Shown piece after piece: positions 34,714 to 42,991 of a DNA stretch of 44,456 nucleotides (the stretch's first letter is position 1; each line of letters starts with the position of its first letter). The DNA comes from Gammaproteobacteria bacterium. Lineage in GTDB: Bacteria; Pseudomonadota; Gammaproteobacteria; Competibacterales; Competibacteraceae. The stretch covers positions 1 to 44,456 of the forward strand of contig JACKNF010000021.1 in the NCBI GenBank assembly GCA_024234995.1. Reading direction: 5' to 3'. Below the pieces are notes generated by a model that saw only the letters and a list, made by a program, of their open reading frames with translations, did no database searches and had not been told where the DNA came from. The position numbers and the translations under genes were made by a program.

Positions 34714-35262
34714 CTACCGCCAAAGCTTTTCAAACCGCGCCGGATTGGTCGCTGTGTATCTAACAGTATGCTGAATGTTCCGATGCCCAAGATAGTCCTG
34801 AATCAGCCGCGTGTCTGCCCCTTGGTCGGCCAAGGCATAACCGCACGCATGGCGCAGCATGTGCGGATGGGCAGGTAAAGACAACCCGGCCAATTCGCCA
34901 TAGGTCTTGACCGCCAGCCAAGCGGTTTTGCGGCTGAGGGCGCGGCGACGCTCGCTAATGAAGAAAGCGTCCGCCTCCGGCTGCATCCGCTCGCGTTCCT
35001 TGAGCCATGCCTTGATGGCGCGGAGTTCATCCGCCCGCAACGGGTGGGTGGTGGACAAACCCTTTTTTAGCCGTGCCACATGCAACACCCGGCTTTCGGC
35101 GTCCACATGGGACAATCGCAACCCGCACGCCTCGGACACGCGCAAGCCGTGCCGGAACATCAGCAGCAGCAAACAGCGGTCGCGGGCTTCGTGGCGGCTG
35201 CCCTTGGCGGCTGCCAGCAGGCGATCAACTTCAAGGGCGGTGAGGTGCTTCCGGTCGCTCAT
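34714..35262 (-). CDS. Small tyrosine recombinase (FimB/FimE-size integrase)
   Basis: 182 residues, catalytic domain only, as in the FimB/FimE invertases. Catalytic residues: Arg in MFRHGLRVSEACGLRL, Lys near HVARLKKGLSTTHPL, His-x-x-Arg in HPHMLRHACGYAL, His in DYLGHRNIQHT and Tyr in TVRYTATNPARF. It lacks the N-terminal core-binding domain of phage integrases and of integron integrases (about 320 residues). Such proteins invert promoters or move small elements; an invertible repeat pair is not evident nearby. Upstream TTTTGTCC occurs at 35268-35275 and again at 35352-35359, which could be part of a recognition site. Start ATG 35262 has little ribosome binding site. Confidence 0.85.
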   Translation of the reverse strand: MSDRKHLTALEVDRLLAAAKGSRHEARDRCLLLLMFRHGLRVSEACGLRLSHVDAESRVLHVARLKKGLSTTHPLRADELRAIKAWLKERERMQPEADAFFISERRRALSRKTAWLAVKTYGELAGLSLPAHPHMLRHACGYALADQGADTRLIQDYLGHRNIQHTVRYTATNPARFEKLWR

Positions 35263-35434
35263 ATCGTTTTGTCCAATGTTAGGGCCAGATGATCCCAGAA
35301 AAAACCTTGAGAATCAGCAATCCTACTTTCAGTCACTAGACAAAATAAGACATTTTGTCCATAGTATGGCTGTGGTGGTCTCCTGTCTGAAGTGCAACCA
35401 AACATCGGGGTTGCGCCCGGAGAGGAGCCGGTCA

Positions 35435-35653
35435 ATGAAGGGTTACCATCACCTCACGCTGGAAACGCGGTTGAAGCTGGAGACACTGTTGGATACCGGC
35501 CAGCGGCCGACCGGAGCGCCGAGCGGCCAAACCCGCCTGTTCGTTCCTCGCGCCCGGCACACGACCGCTTTTCATGCCTCGCTCGACCGTCGGTCCAGTG
35601 ACGAGCACCACCTTCGCCTCTTTCCATTGGCCCGCGTTGCACTTCAAAATTGA
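35435..35653 (+). pseudogene. IS30-family transposase, N-terminal scrap
   Basis: MKGYHHLTLETRLKLETLLD matches the first residues of IS30-type transposases (MKGYxHLTLEER...). After about 28 residues (TGQRP) the sequence departs from the family and continues open to 35653 without recognisable content. A ribosome-binding-like GAGGAG stands upstream (35421-35426). Confidence 0.6.
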
Positions 35654-35841
35654 ACTCAAGTTTAGTGAATTTTTTAACCCTCCGTATTATAGATAATCAA
35701 TCAGCAGGCAGGAGGGGTTTTTGCTGAACGAACAGGATACGCTGGAGGTCAGCCGCTGTTTAGCAGTGTTTTTAGGGATCGCGCGATAAGCTAGCAGTAA
35801 CTTAAAGCGTATGCCTCGCATGGGAGGGTTTATCCGGCATA

Positions 35842-35863
35842 AAAGGCGACCGGAGTCGCCTTT
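35842..35863 (-). terminator. Terminator hairpin after the PEP-CTERM gene
   Basis: AAAGGCGAC (35842-35850) and GTCGCCTTT (35855-35863) form a perfect 9-bp stem with a CGGA loop, 13 bp past the stop codon of the minus-strand PEP-CTERM gene, with A/T-rich flanks. Good rho-independent terminator shape. Confidence 0.8.
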
Positions 35864-35876
35864 AGGATGGATTACT

Positions 35877-36536
35877 TTAAGCCTTGCGCCAGCGACGATA
35901 ACCGAGTCCAGTGAGACCGAGGCCGAAGAGGGCAAGCGTGGTCGGTTCGGGGATCGACGGCCTTTCGGTGCTACCAAAGGTACCCTGGAAGTTATCAATA
36001 ATGTATCGTCCAAATTGTGATGTGAAATTGAAAGTCGCATATGCTGCCTCGCCGGAAAATCCAGCAGATACCTGGCCTTCAGGGAAAGTACTTGGACTGA
36101 AATTACCAACAACTGATTGTGTTGCTAGCAGCGTATTTGTTGCATCGAATACTTGGAGACTAGCAAAGTACGCAGGATCTGAAACGGCACTGTTGAGAGC
36201 GAATCCAAAGCTTAGATTTCCTATTGCTCCTCGTAGAAAATCAACACGTAAGTCAGTACTCAAAAGTGTTGTACCTTCCAAGCCGGGCTCGTCGATATAG
36301 CTCTGAAAGGAACCTGGACCAATTGTGTTGAAACCAAATGGATCTAAAGTTGTGAAGAGCACATCTGAGATACCGTCGCCATCACCATCGAATCCATAAC
36401 TGGTCTCTCCAGAGATTAGATCATCAAAAGTGATAATTGCTGCTGAGGTAGGCATACTAATACCGCTAATTAAAAAACCCCCAGTCAAAATAATAATAAT
36501 TAATACTTTAGAAGATAAGAAGTATTTGTTGGACAT
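35877..36536 (-). CDS. PEP-CTERM sorted secreted protein
   Basis: 219 residues. An N-terminal signal peptide (KVLIIIILTGGFLISGISMP, cleavage near SAA), a beta-rich body (IITFDDLISGETSYGFDGDG, ASLQVFDATNTLLATQSVVG) and a C-terminal PEP-CTERM signal: PEPTTLALFGLGLTGLGYRR followed by RKA. Such proteins are cut and anchored by exosortase in EPS-making Gram-negatives. The exosortase gene is not in the window, so the host genome should encode one. The gene is AT-richer than its neighbours, with a 560-bp AT-rich leader, suggesting separate origin. ATG 36536 has AAGGGGAA six bases upstream. Confidence 0.92.
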   Translation of the reverse strand: MSNKYFLSSKVLIIIILTGGFLISGISMPTSAAIITFDDLISGETSYGFDGDGDGISDVLFTTLDPFGFNTIGPGSFQSYIDEPGLEGTTLLSTDLRVDFLRGAIGNLSFGFALNSAVSDPAYFASLQVFDATNTLLATQSVVGNFSPSTFPEGQVSAGFSGEAAYATFNFTSQFGRYIIDNFQGTFGSTERPSIPEPTTLALFGLGLTGLGYRRWRKA

Positions 36537-37101
36537 TTCAATTTCCCCTTGAAAAGAAGCGAAGTGGGTTTTACAGGCACTTTCAATAACTGATTAGCCT
36601 GATTTTTTGGAAAGCCCAGCAAAAAATAAGCCAAAAAAAATAAAAGTAAATCAATGCATAAAAACTTAAAAGTTAATCGATTATTGAAAGTTGTAAAAAA
36701 ACCTGACAGTATTGAATGTGACACTTTGCCTCATAAACCATTAAAAACTGTATTTATATAGGGTTTTTTTTGAATTTAGTGTTGTTAAAACAAAGTGTTA
36801 ATTTTTTTCATATATTGAAATGTGATTTTTAATTTTGTGACATATTGCTTGGGCTGTAAAAAATTCCGACAGGGAATAGCTCTTTTTCGCCCAATGCCAC
36901 GTTGCCCTGTAAAATTCTGCTAACTCGTCCACTGCGATTGGTCCCAAAATCCCTAATTCTAAAGCAAATCGTGAAATCCTGAGTCTCAGACGTTAAGGGT
37001 AACCGTGCAAAAGGGAACCCTCTTTCCCATGCTATCCGCGATAGGACAAAACGGCACGGTCTGTTTCATGTCACCCTGCGAAAGGGAACCATTTTGCAGG
37101 G
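36537..37101. other. Long AT-rich intergenic region
   Basis: About 560 bp, strongly AT-rich up to 36890, without genes; it holds the PEP-CTERM promoter. Its GC-richer end has two direct copies of TGC(A/G)AAAGGGAACC (37006-37019 and 37077-37090, 71 bp apart) just past the end of the repA remnant, possibly iteron-like repeats of the former plasmid. Confidence 0.5.
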
Positions 37102-37933
37102 TTATGGATTTTCTCTGGCAGCTTTCTTCCGACAGAACGCAACAAACGCCGCATCAGGTTTTTGCGGCGATCCTTTCTTGTCGATCCACTCGCGCCATTG
37201 CCGTTCGAGTTCGTACACATCCCACCCCGGCGCGGCCCTTCTCGCCATTTCATAGGTCGATGTCCGAAGGTGTGGCCCGTCATTTCCCTCGTAAATCGGC
37301 AAGGGGAGCAACAGCGGTTCCGGCACAGGCGGATTCTTGAGGCGGGGAAGCACGGGGGGAAGTTGCGCCACATGCGGCTTGCTGGGCTTGAGCAGCAAGC
37401 CCCGTTCCCCATCCTCAACATTGGCTTCCGGGTAGACAGTGAGAATTGCGCGGAGGTGATGAAGAAAAGATTCTTTAAACCCTCTTGTTCTCGTGTAATC
37501 CGCGCCGAATTGCATTTGTAGTACAGCCCACGGAATCTCCGTAGGCTTGCGCAAATAGGACAGGCGATAGGTCAGCCAGCAATAAATATCCAGAGCCATC
37601 GGTGACCGTTTGAGGACCTTGAGCGCCCGCATATCTACCGGAACGGGATTCTTGATGACTTCCTCGTAAAAATCCGAGCCGAGGGTCAGGGTTGATTTCC
37701 ACAGCGGCGCTTCATCGGGGGCTTTCGGGTTCCACCATAAACGCGCTTCCTTGACCATCTTGACGCCGAAAATTCCGGTTTTGTCCTTGTCGTCATAAGT
37801 GCATGTGACGGACGAGGCAAAAAGCCGGGTCATCTGGTCACGCAGCCGCGTAATGCTGCCCCACCGCCCGCCTGTTGGGGCTAGACCCAGCTCTGCCATG
37901 AAGGCCGACAGGGACGGTCCCAATTCCAGAACC
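37102..37933 (-). pseudogene. Plasmid replication initiator RepA, 5'-truncated
   Basis: About 277 codons on the minus strand. DFYEEVIKNPVPVDMRALKV, LKRSPMALDIYCWLTYRLSY, LRKPTEIPWAVLQMQFGADY identify the RepA_C plasmid initiator family (broad-host plasmid type). The C-terminus ends FVAFCRKKAARENP. Reading is open upstream across TPVLELGPSL into the inverted-repeat element at 37934, where the N-terminus is lost. An ATG at 37923 exists but would be internal to normal RepA. This marks an integrated plasmid fragment. Confidence 0.8.
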
Positions 37934-38265
37934 GGTGTGCCTCCCGCATCGCTGCGGTTTTATACGGTAGCGTATTGCACGCTAAGTTACCCCGATCGAT
38001 TCAACCCCGGACGAACCGGATAGGGAGGGCCTTTCATCGAGAGTACGGTTTGTATTGTACGCCATGTTAACCCCCCGGATGAGGAGCCAGTTTATGGCGT
38101 ACAATACGGCCTATTGATTCGAATCATGGCGTACATTCCACATTGTACGCCATGATTGCACGCCACAACTACTGCTGGGCATCCAAGTCCCACCTGGTCA
38201 GAGCCAAATCAGCCCAAAAAGGGGCTTCCTACCGTATAAAAAGGCCGGGATGCGGGAGGCACACC
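37934..38265. mobile_element. 332-bp inverted-repeat element between repA and Tn3 remnants
   Basis: Ends 37934-37970 and 38229-38265 are inverted copies: GGTGTGCCTCCCGCATC, six variable bases, then TTTTATACGGTAG. No transposase inside. It truncates repA on one side and a Tn3-family transposase on the other, so it lies at a recombination or insertion junction. Its interior carries clustered TGTACGCCAT sites. Confidence 0.7.
38055..38165. repeat. Cluster of TGTACGCCAT sites in both orientations
   Basis: TTGTACGCCATG at 38055-38066 and 38143-38154, its complement ATGGCGTACA at 38094-38103 and 38126-38135, and a variant TTGCACGCCA at 38156-38165 (another variant near 37975). A 12-bp perfect palindrome TGATTCGAATCA lies at 38115-38126. 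This looks like a protein-binding array (iterons, partition site or repressor operators). Confidence 0.6.
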
Positions 38266-38512
38266 AAGTCGTGACCAGGAGATTGCGGAGGGTTGCCGGC
38301 GACTCATCAAGAACGCAATTGTTTGCTGGAACTATCTCTACTTAGCGCGGGAACTGGACACAGAGAAGAACGAAGTGCGCCGGGCGGCATTGATCGAGGC
38401 AATTCGCAACGGTTCGGTGATCGCCTGGAAGCATTTCAATTTGCACGGAGAGTTCGATTTCTCGGACGAGAGGATGATCGATTCGGTGGGCTTGATAGTT
38501 CCCCAGAATTAG
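38266..38512 (+). pseudogene. Tn3-family transposase, C-terminal fragment
   Basis: The open frame SRDQEIAEGCRRLIKNAIVC, WNYLYLARELDTEKNEVRRA, ALIEAIRNGSVIAWKHFNLH, GEFDFSDERMIDSVGLIVPQ ends at TAG 38510-38512. This is the conserved tail of Tn3 transposases, with the Asn-Ala-Ile-x-x-Trp-Asn and His-x-Asn-x-His-Gly-Glu stretches around the last catalytic Glu region. Everything upstream is missing at the inverted-repeat element. Confidence 0.85.
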
Positions 38513-38628
38513 GCGCTGTGGAAGCTCTAAAATTGACCGGTTGAAATTGGGCTAAAAGCATCATGAGGTTGCAGAGCCGCGCAAAATCCTATGGGACTTT
38601 TATGTCGTTTGTTTAAACACACCCACAG

Positions 38629-40902
38629 TTAGCCGACAGCGGCTTCCTTGGGCGTCCAGTGCTTAGCTGTTCTGATGTCGAACCAATCAGCGAACAATTC
38701 CAAGCGTATCTCGTTGTCGGCGCGTGGAACAAGAAACGGCTCTAGTGGTATCGGGATGGGAAAGTACAGGCTATCGAACATCTGTTGCAGCGGGCGGTCA
38801 AGTGGGAGCGCCCCTTCGGCCCTCGCTTCGCCGCTGCTGGTTGCAGCCGCAACGACCTGGTCGAGTCGTATCTCGTATTTGAAAGCTGCACTCACGGCAT
38901 CCGAGACTACGTATTCGATCTTGTTGCCTGCCCAGACAACGCCGCGACTCTCGCAGTCAGGGAGCAGGTCACCGTAGGCATTAAATGCCGAGTCCGGCAG
39001 GCGGATGTAGTAGCCGCCGATGCCTGTAGCCCCACCGTCATCGACGATTCGAAGGATGCGCGGCTTAGCCTTGGCAGGATCGGGTTGAGTGGCACCGGCT
39101 TGACCAGACCGAACGTCCACAACATGGACATCGGAGCGCGTGACGACTTGCTTCTGACCGCCCTTGCGGACGACGCCAACGTCATCTTTGACAAGAATCC
39201 AAAGCTCCGAGCGGCGCTTGGACAAGAGATCGAGATTCAGCGCACCGTTGCCGAAGAAGCGAGGACTCCACTTCTTGAGGGAAGGCCCTAAATACTCGTG
39301 GCAGAAAGTGGAGACGAGCGAATAGAGAATCGACGTGTAGCCAAGTGACTCCAGTTTGGCGATCTCTGGATGATTGACGTCAACAAGGATATCGAGATTC
39401 TTGTCCTTTCCATGCTCGCGTACAAACACGGGGATGTCCTCTGTCAACTTGCCGGGCAGGAGGCGAAGCGAGTGCACCTCGTAGGATTTGTTAACGTTGA
39501 ACTCCAGTTCGCCCAAGAAGAACTTGTGAAAGCGAGTCAACTCAGCATACGGTTCGATGATATCGATCATTCCATCGAACGGCTTGGCACCACAGTACCG
39601 CTCTAGGTACTGCTGCTCAGCAGATCGGCGGTACCTGTCGCTGGAAAGCAAAACAACAATGTGGCCGCGTGCTTGCATGATCTGGTTGAGAGCCTGCTTT
39701 TGGGCGGAGCCAAAGAAGACGCCGACATCACCTTCCTCAGCGTGGCGCTTGATGTCTGCGAGTGTGGTGTCCGATCCATCGGCCAAACCGACGCGGACGT
39801 TGCCAAGCTTGTCGATGAGGCCAAGCTGGACGACATAGCGAAAGATTCGGGTGTGCTGTGCGATCCGTTCGGGACTATCAAGCACAGCGAGAACCGCCAC
39901 ACGCTCAAGGGCTTGCGTGATCTGCCCAAGGAAGGCAGTAGTCGTGTCGTCAAGCGAGTCACGTCCTGCGGTCGGCACGAAGCGATCCGAGTCCAAGCGG
40001 CCAGTAGTTCCGATGGTCGACGGCACTTGCGTCGCGCATAGTTTGAATCCGCGTTTGAAGACATCGAGGGGACCGGCCTCAAACCTAATCTGACCGGCCA
40101 TCGCGACCTTCTCCTCACCAACCATGAGTCCCTCGACGGCCGCAACCAAAGTATGGCCGCGATTTTCATAGAGTCGACCGAAGACTGAGAACCCGCCTTC
40201 CTTCCATTGCTGCGTACCGCTCGAAACCTCCTTCAAGTTCTCCTTGTCATCCAGGTCTGTGAATTTCGCCTGCGACAGCTTCTCGCCGTTGAAGAAGACG
40301 GCGATGGGAACAAAACGAACGAAGTCGCGCAGGTAACGGCGCAGTTCTTCAACGTTCGGGTCGTTGCGAAGATGCCCCACCACGATGGTGCCCCTAGGAG
40401 CGGAGTCATCCGAAGCCTCCACTGTGACGGTCGGGAGGCGTGGCCTTGCCCTCTCGATGTCGTCCTGCGACAAGCGTGTGAGGGTCCCATAAGTGGCGTC
40501 CTGCTTCTTCGAGATCACTTCCAGCTTGTTGCAGATGCCAAAGTTGGCAAAGCCGCCGATGCCGAACGTGCCGACGCAGCCGGCCGCAGCGGCCTCTGGC
40601 GTCCGCTTGCCGCTCGCCCCCATCGTCCAGAACAGATTTTGCAGTTCGGCCTTCATCATGCCAATGCCGTTGTCACGAACACGCACCGTGCGACCGTCCA
40701 CTGTGACCTCTATGCGGTACCGACCATCCGTAGGATCGGCCTGCTCAAGGTACGCTTGCATGCGTACCGCATCGACCGCGTTTTGCACGTTCTCTCGAAG
40801 GAAGGCGAACGGTGTCTCATAGATTTGCTTCGAGATGATGCGCAGCAAACTGTCGAAGTCGAAACCCGGCTCAAACGACGTGTGCTCTTCAGTCACGGCC
40901 AC
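38629..40902 (-). CDS. HSP90-like (GHKL) ATPase of the BREX-adjacent pair
   Basis: 757 residues. The N-terminal GHKL ATP-binding fold is clear: FAFLRENVQNAVDAVRMQAY (the N-box, as in HtpG), VRVRDNGIGMMKAELQNLFW (DxGxG), and GCVGTFGIGGFANFG (lid glycines). After about residue 220 come a middle domain of HSP90/MutL fold and a long C-terminal part I do not recognise (from ~420, NKSYEVHSLRLLPGKLTEDI, HPEIAKLESLGYTSILYSLV). No signal peptide or membrane span. GTG 40902 lies inside the end of the metallophosphoesterase gene (14-bp overlap) with GAGAGGGG upstream, so the two are co-translated. Stand-alone HSP90-like ATPases of this type are seen in defence islands, where they may sense or remodel partners. 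Role here is inferred. Confidence 0.85.
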   Translation of the reverse strand: MAVTEEHTSFEPGFDFDSLLRIISKQIYETPFAFLRENVQNAVDAVRMQAYLEQADPTDGRYRIEVTVDGRTVRVRDNGIGMMKAELQNLFWTMGASGKRTPEAAAAGCVGTFGIGGFANFGICNKLEVISKKQDATYGTLTRLSQDDIERARPRLPTVTVEASDDSAPRGTIVVGHLRNDPNVEELRRYLRDFVRFVPIAVFFNGEKLSQAKFTDLDDKENLKEVSSGTQQWKEGGFSVFGRLYENRGHTLVAAVEGLMVGEEKVAMAGQIRFEAGPLDVFKRGFKLCATQVPSTIGTTGRLDSDRFVPTAGRDSLDDTTTAFLGQITQALERVAVLAVLDSPERIAQHTRIFRYVVQLGLIDKLGNVRVGLADGSDTTLADIKRHAEEGDVGVFFGSAQKQALNQIMQARGHIVVLLSSDRYRRSAEQQYLERYCGAKPFDGMIDIIEPYAELTRFHKFFLGELEFNVNKSYEVHSLRLLPGKLTEDIPVFVREHGKDKNLDILVDVNHPEIAKLESLGYTSILYSLVSTFCHEYLGPSLKKWSPRFFGNGALNLDLLSKRRSELWILVKDDVGVVRKGGQKQVVTRSDVHVVDVRSGQAGATQPDPAKAKPRILRIVDDGGATGIGGYYIRLPDSAFNAYGDLLPDCESRGVVWAGNKIEYVVSDAVSAAFKYEIRLDQVVAAATSSGEARAEGALPLDRPLQQMFDSLYFPIPIPLEPFLVPRADNEIRLELFADWFDIRTAKHWTPKEAAVG

Positions 40903-42676
40903 CCCTCTCTCCTATCGTTGCTCGCAGTTGCGTTCTGAAATCTCGATCGCCCGTCTGACCGACGATCCGTTGGCCGACACCGTTGAATAACTCCAGCGCC
41001 TCACGCGAGCTGGCAGCGATGGCTTCAAGGACAACGGCCTTCGCCTCATCGGAGCGGCCTATATCTAGCAGCAGGGTGGCCAAGTTGCCGCGATCCTGCG
41101 CATCCGCTAGCCCGTCATGGATAAGAGCCTCATACGCGCGTATGGCTTCATTCCTATCGCTGTCCTCGGTGCTGTGCGCTAGCGCGAATGCCAACATGCG
41201 ACGCGCCTGAACCTGGGTCGGAACGTCCGGGTTTTCAAGGTGTCGCCTGGCCTGCTCGGCCAAGAGTTCCAATTCCTGCGACCGGACAAGATCAGCGAAC
41301 AAGTCGACTGCAAACGAGACTTTGGGCTGAGCCGCAAAGAGGCTGCGCACGTCCGTGTCCTGTTGAGCAAGGCGGCTCGCCAGCGCGGCATCGGACTGGC
41401 AGCGGGCAAGCAAATCGGCCCCGTAGGCTCTGACAATTTGTCCATGCTGGGCAAGAAGGTCTGCTAGCGGGCGCCTTCCGTAGAAGACGGTGAGCACATT
41501 CGCGAAGCGCAGAAACGCCACGACCTTGCGACAGTAGTTGTCCTCCAGCATGTCCTGCAAGACAGAGGGGGCACCGAAAGCGTGCCCACCCTGACCAGGG
41601 ATAGGCACTTCCGTCTTGTGTTCGGTGAGGAGCGCCGCGAGGTAGTACGAATGCGATAAGAGCATTGCGTCGAACTCCCCGATGGCTTCGGCAAGTTCGC
41701 CAACCGTACACCGAGCCGCTGTGCTCAGGCGAATGGGAAACGGCACCTCGTTGCTGAACTCGAATACGCTCCGCGCAGGGTTGTACTGAACCGTCGTCAG
41801 TTTTCGTATGCCTGCGAGAAGGTCAAGCTTGACAAGCGAATAGGCGTTCTGGAATTCGCGCGTCTCGAAAGACGCGCCTGCTGCAACCGTCAAGCATGCC
41901 GAAGCGTCGAATCCCGAGCCCTGTGACTCCGGCTGATGCAGGTGGCCGCAATGGTAGAAGTAGCAACGTTCAGTGATGCGCCTTGTGGCGGCGGTGCGGT
42001 CGAAGTCACGGAGCAAGTGCAGCGGGTGATGCGCCATCCCTATAACGATGTGCGCATGGAGCTTGACCGCAGCGTCGAACGCATTGATGACTTGCCGCTC
42101 ACCGATCAATAGGTTGCCGTGGTCGGCATTGCCACCTTCTGCAAGCCACGCGGAATTGAGGCCGACTATGGCAATGACAACATTGTCGATGGCTAGCGAA
42201 GACACATAGGCGAGACCGTCAGGCGTAACTGTTCGGGCCTGTCCACCGAAGTAGGAAGTCTGAAAGGCGCGGTAGCCCTCCTGCCGCTGCGTCAGCGTAG
42301 CGAGGTCATCGCTGTCAGGCGCGAGCACCGGATCCACGGCATTCACGCTTGTCAGAGCGGAACGCGCGCCTTGGAAGCACAGCTTCTGCCGATCTCGGTC
42401 TACGTCATGATTCCCGGGAATGCAGAAGATGCGCTCCTTCGGCACTCCGGTGGCACTGACTAATTCGTCAAAGAAATGCTTAACCAGTTCGTATTCGTCC
42501 TGCTTGCCGGAAAACGCCAGGTCGCCCGTGGCGAGGATGAAGTCGAGAGTCAATCCTTGGTCGCGGCGCCTCTGGCGTATCGAATCTGTCATAGCGCGCA
42601 AGACTACATCTTGCGACCACTCATCGCGTTGCCGCATGTGGATGTCGGAGACTTGGAGCCAAGCAATTTCGCGCAA
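40889..42676 (-). CDS. Calcineurin-type metallophosphoesterase with helical/TPR-like C-terminus
   Basis: 595 residues. All metallophosphoesterase motifs are present: VSDIHM (DxH), ATGDLAFSGKQDE (GDx), IPGNHDVDRD (GNHD), IGMAHHPLH and HCGHLHQPE (GHxH), in the first ~260 residues. The remaining ~330 residues are alpha-helical and end with TPR-like units (NEAIRAYEALIHDGLADAQD, RGNLATLLLDIGRSDEAKAV). Such enzymes cleave phosphodiesters in nucleotides or nucleic acids. Start is TTG 42676, with AAGGGG six bases upstream. It is the first gene of a pair with the HSP90-like ATPase and follows brxL on the same strand. I know no named system with exactly this pair. Confidence 0.87.
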   Translation of the reverse strand: MREIAWLQVSDIHMRQRDEWSQDVVLRAMTDSIRQRRRDQGLTLDFILATGDLAFSGKQDEYELVKHFFDELVSATGVPKERIFCIPGNHDVDRDRQKLCFQGARSALTSVNAVDPVLAPDSDDLATLTQRQEGYRAFQTSYFGGQARTVTPDGLAYVSSLAIDNVVIAIVGLNSAWLAEGGNADHGNLLIGERQVINAFDAAVKLHAHIVIGMAHHPLHLLRDFDRTAATRRITERCYFYHCGHLHQPESQGSGFDASACLTVAAGASFETREFQNAYSLVKLDLLAGIRKLTTVQYNPARSVFEFSNEVPFPIRLSTAARCTVGELAEAIGEFDAMLLSHSYYLAALLTEHKTEVPIPGQGGHAFGAPSVLQDMLEDNYCRKVVAFLRFANVLTVFYGRRPLADLLAQHGQIVRAYGADLLARCQSDAALASRLAQQDTDVRSLFAAQPKVSFAVDLFADLVRSQELELLAEQARRHLENPDVPTQVQARRMLAFALAHSTEDSDRNEAIRAYEALIHDGLADAQDRGNLATLLLDIGRSDEAKAVVLEAIAASSREALELFNGVGQRIVGQTGDRDFRTQLRATIGERGGRD

Positions 42677-42991
42677 GCGGGACCCCTTGGTTTCGTAGTT
42701 AACGTGGATTCTGTTTGTAATAGGTTAGACGCTGCGAAAGGAGCCACTCACCTGCCCGACGCCTGAGCAGAACAGGATCTGTGACATGCCCCCAGAAGAA
42801 GCAGAAGTCCTCGTCCAATTTGGTCAGTTCGATGTCTACATCGGGAATTAGAGCGAGCTGCTCGGAAAAATCAGCGTTAATTGGCCTCAGAGCTTGTGAA
42901 AAAGTTGTTCGAGGATTTCTGTGGAACTGGCCCCGCAAGCCGGTTTCGGACCGCCGATCCTGCGGTGAAGCGACTTTTATCCGGGTCGCGA
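42677..42991. other. Gap between brxL and the metallophosphoesterase operon
   Basis: About 315 bp. A minus-strand frame (ADFSEQLALIPDVDIELTKL, DEDFCFFWGHVTDPVLLRRR) is open through it and could be a small or truncated gene, but it has no homologue I recognise and no clear start. The operon's promoter may lie here. Confidence 0.4.

Noticed and set aside
34714..35262. Integron integrase for the Hachiman cassette
   Set aside because: At 182 residues it lacks the N-terminal domain of IntI and the usual length of about 320, and lies 26 kb from the cassette; it is a FimB/FimE-size recombinase.
40207..40938. 243-codon plus-strand frame antisense to the HSP90-like gene
   Set aside because: Shadow; the HSP90 motifs are on the minus strand.
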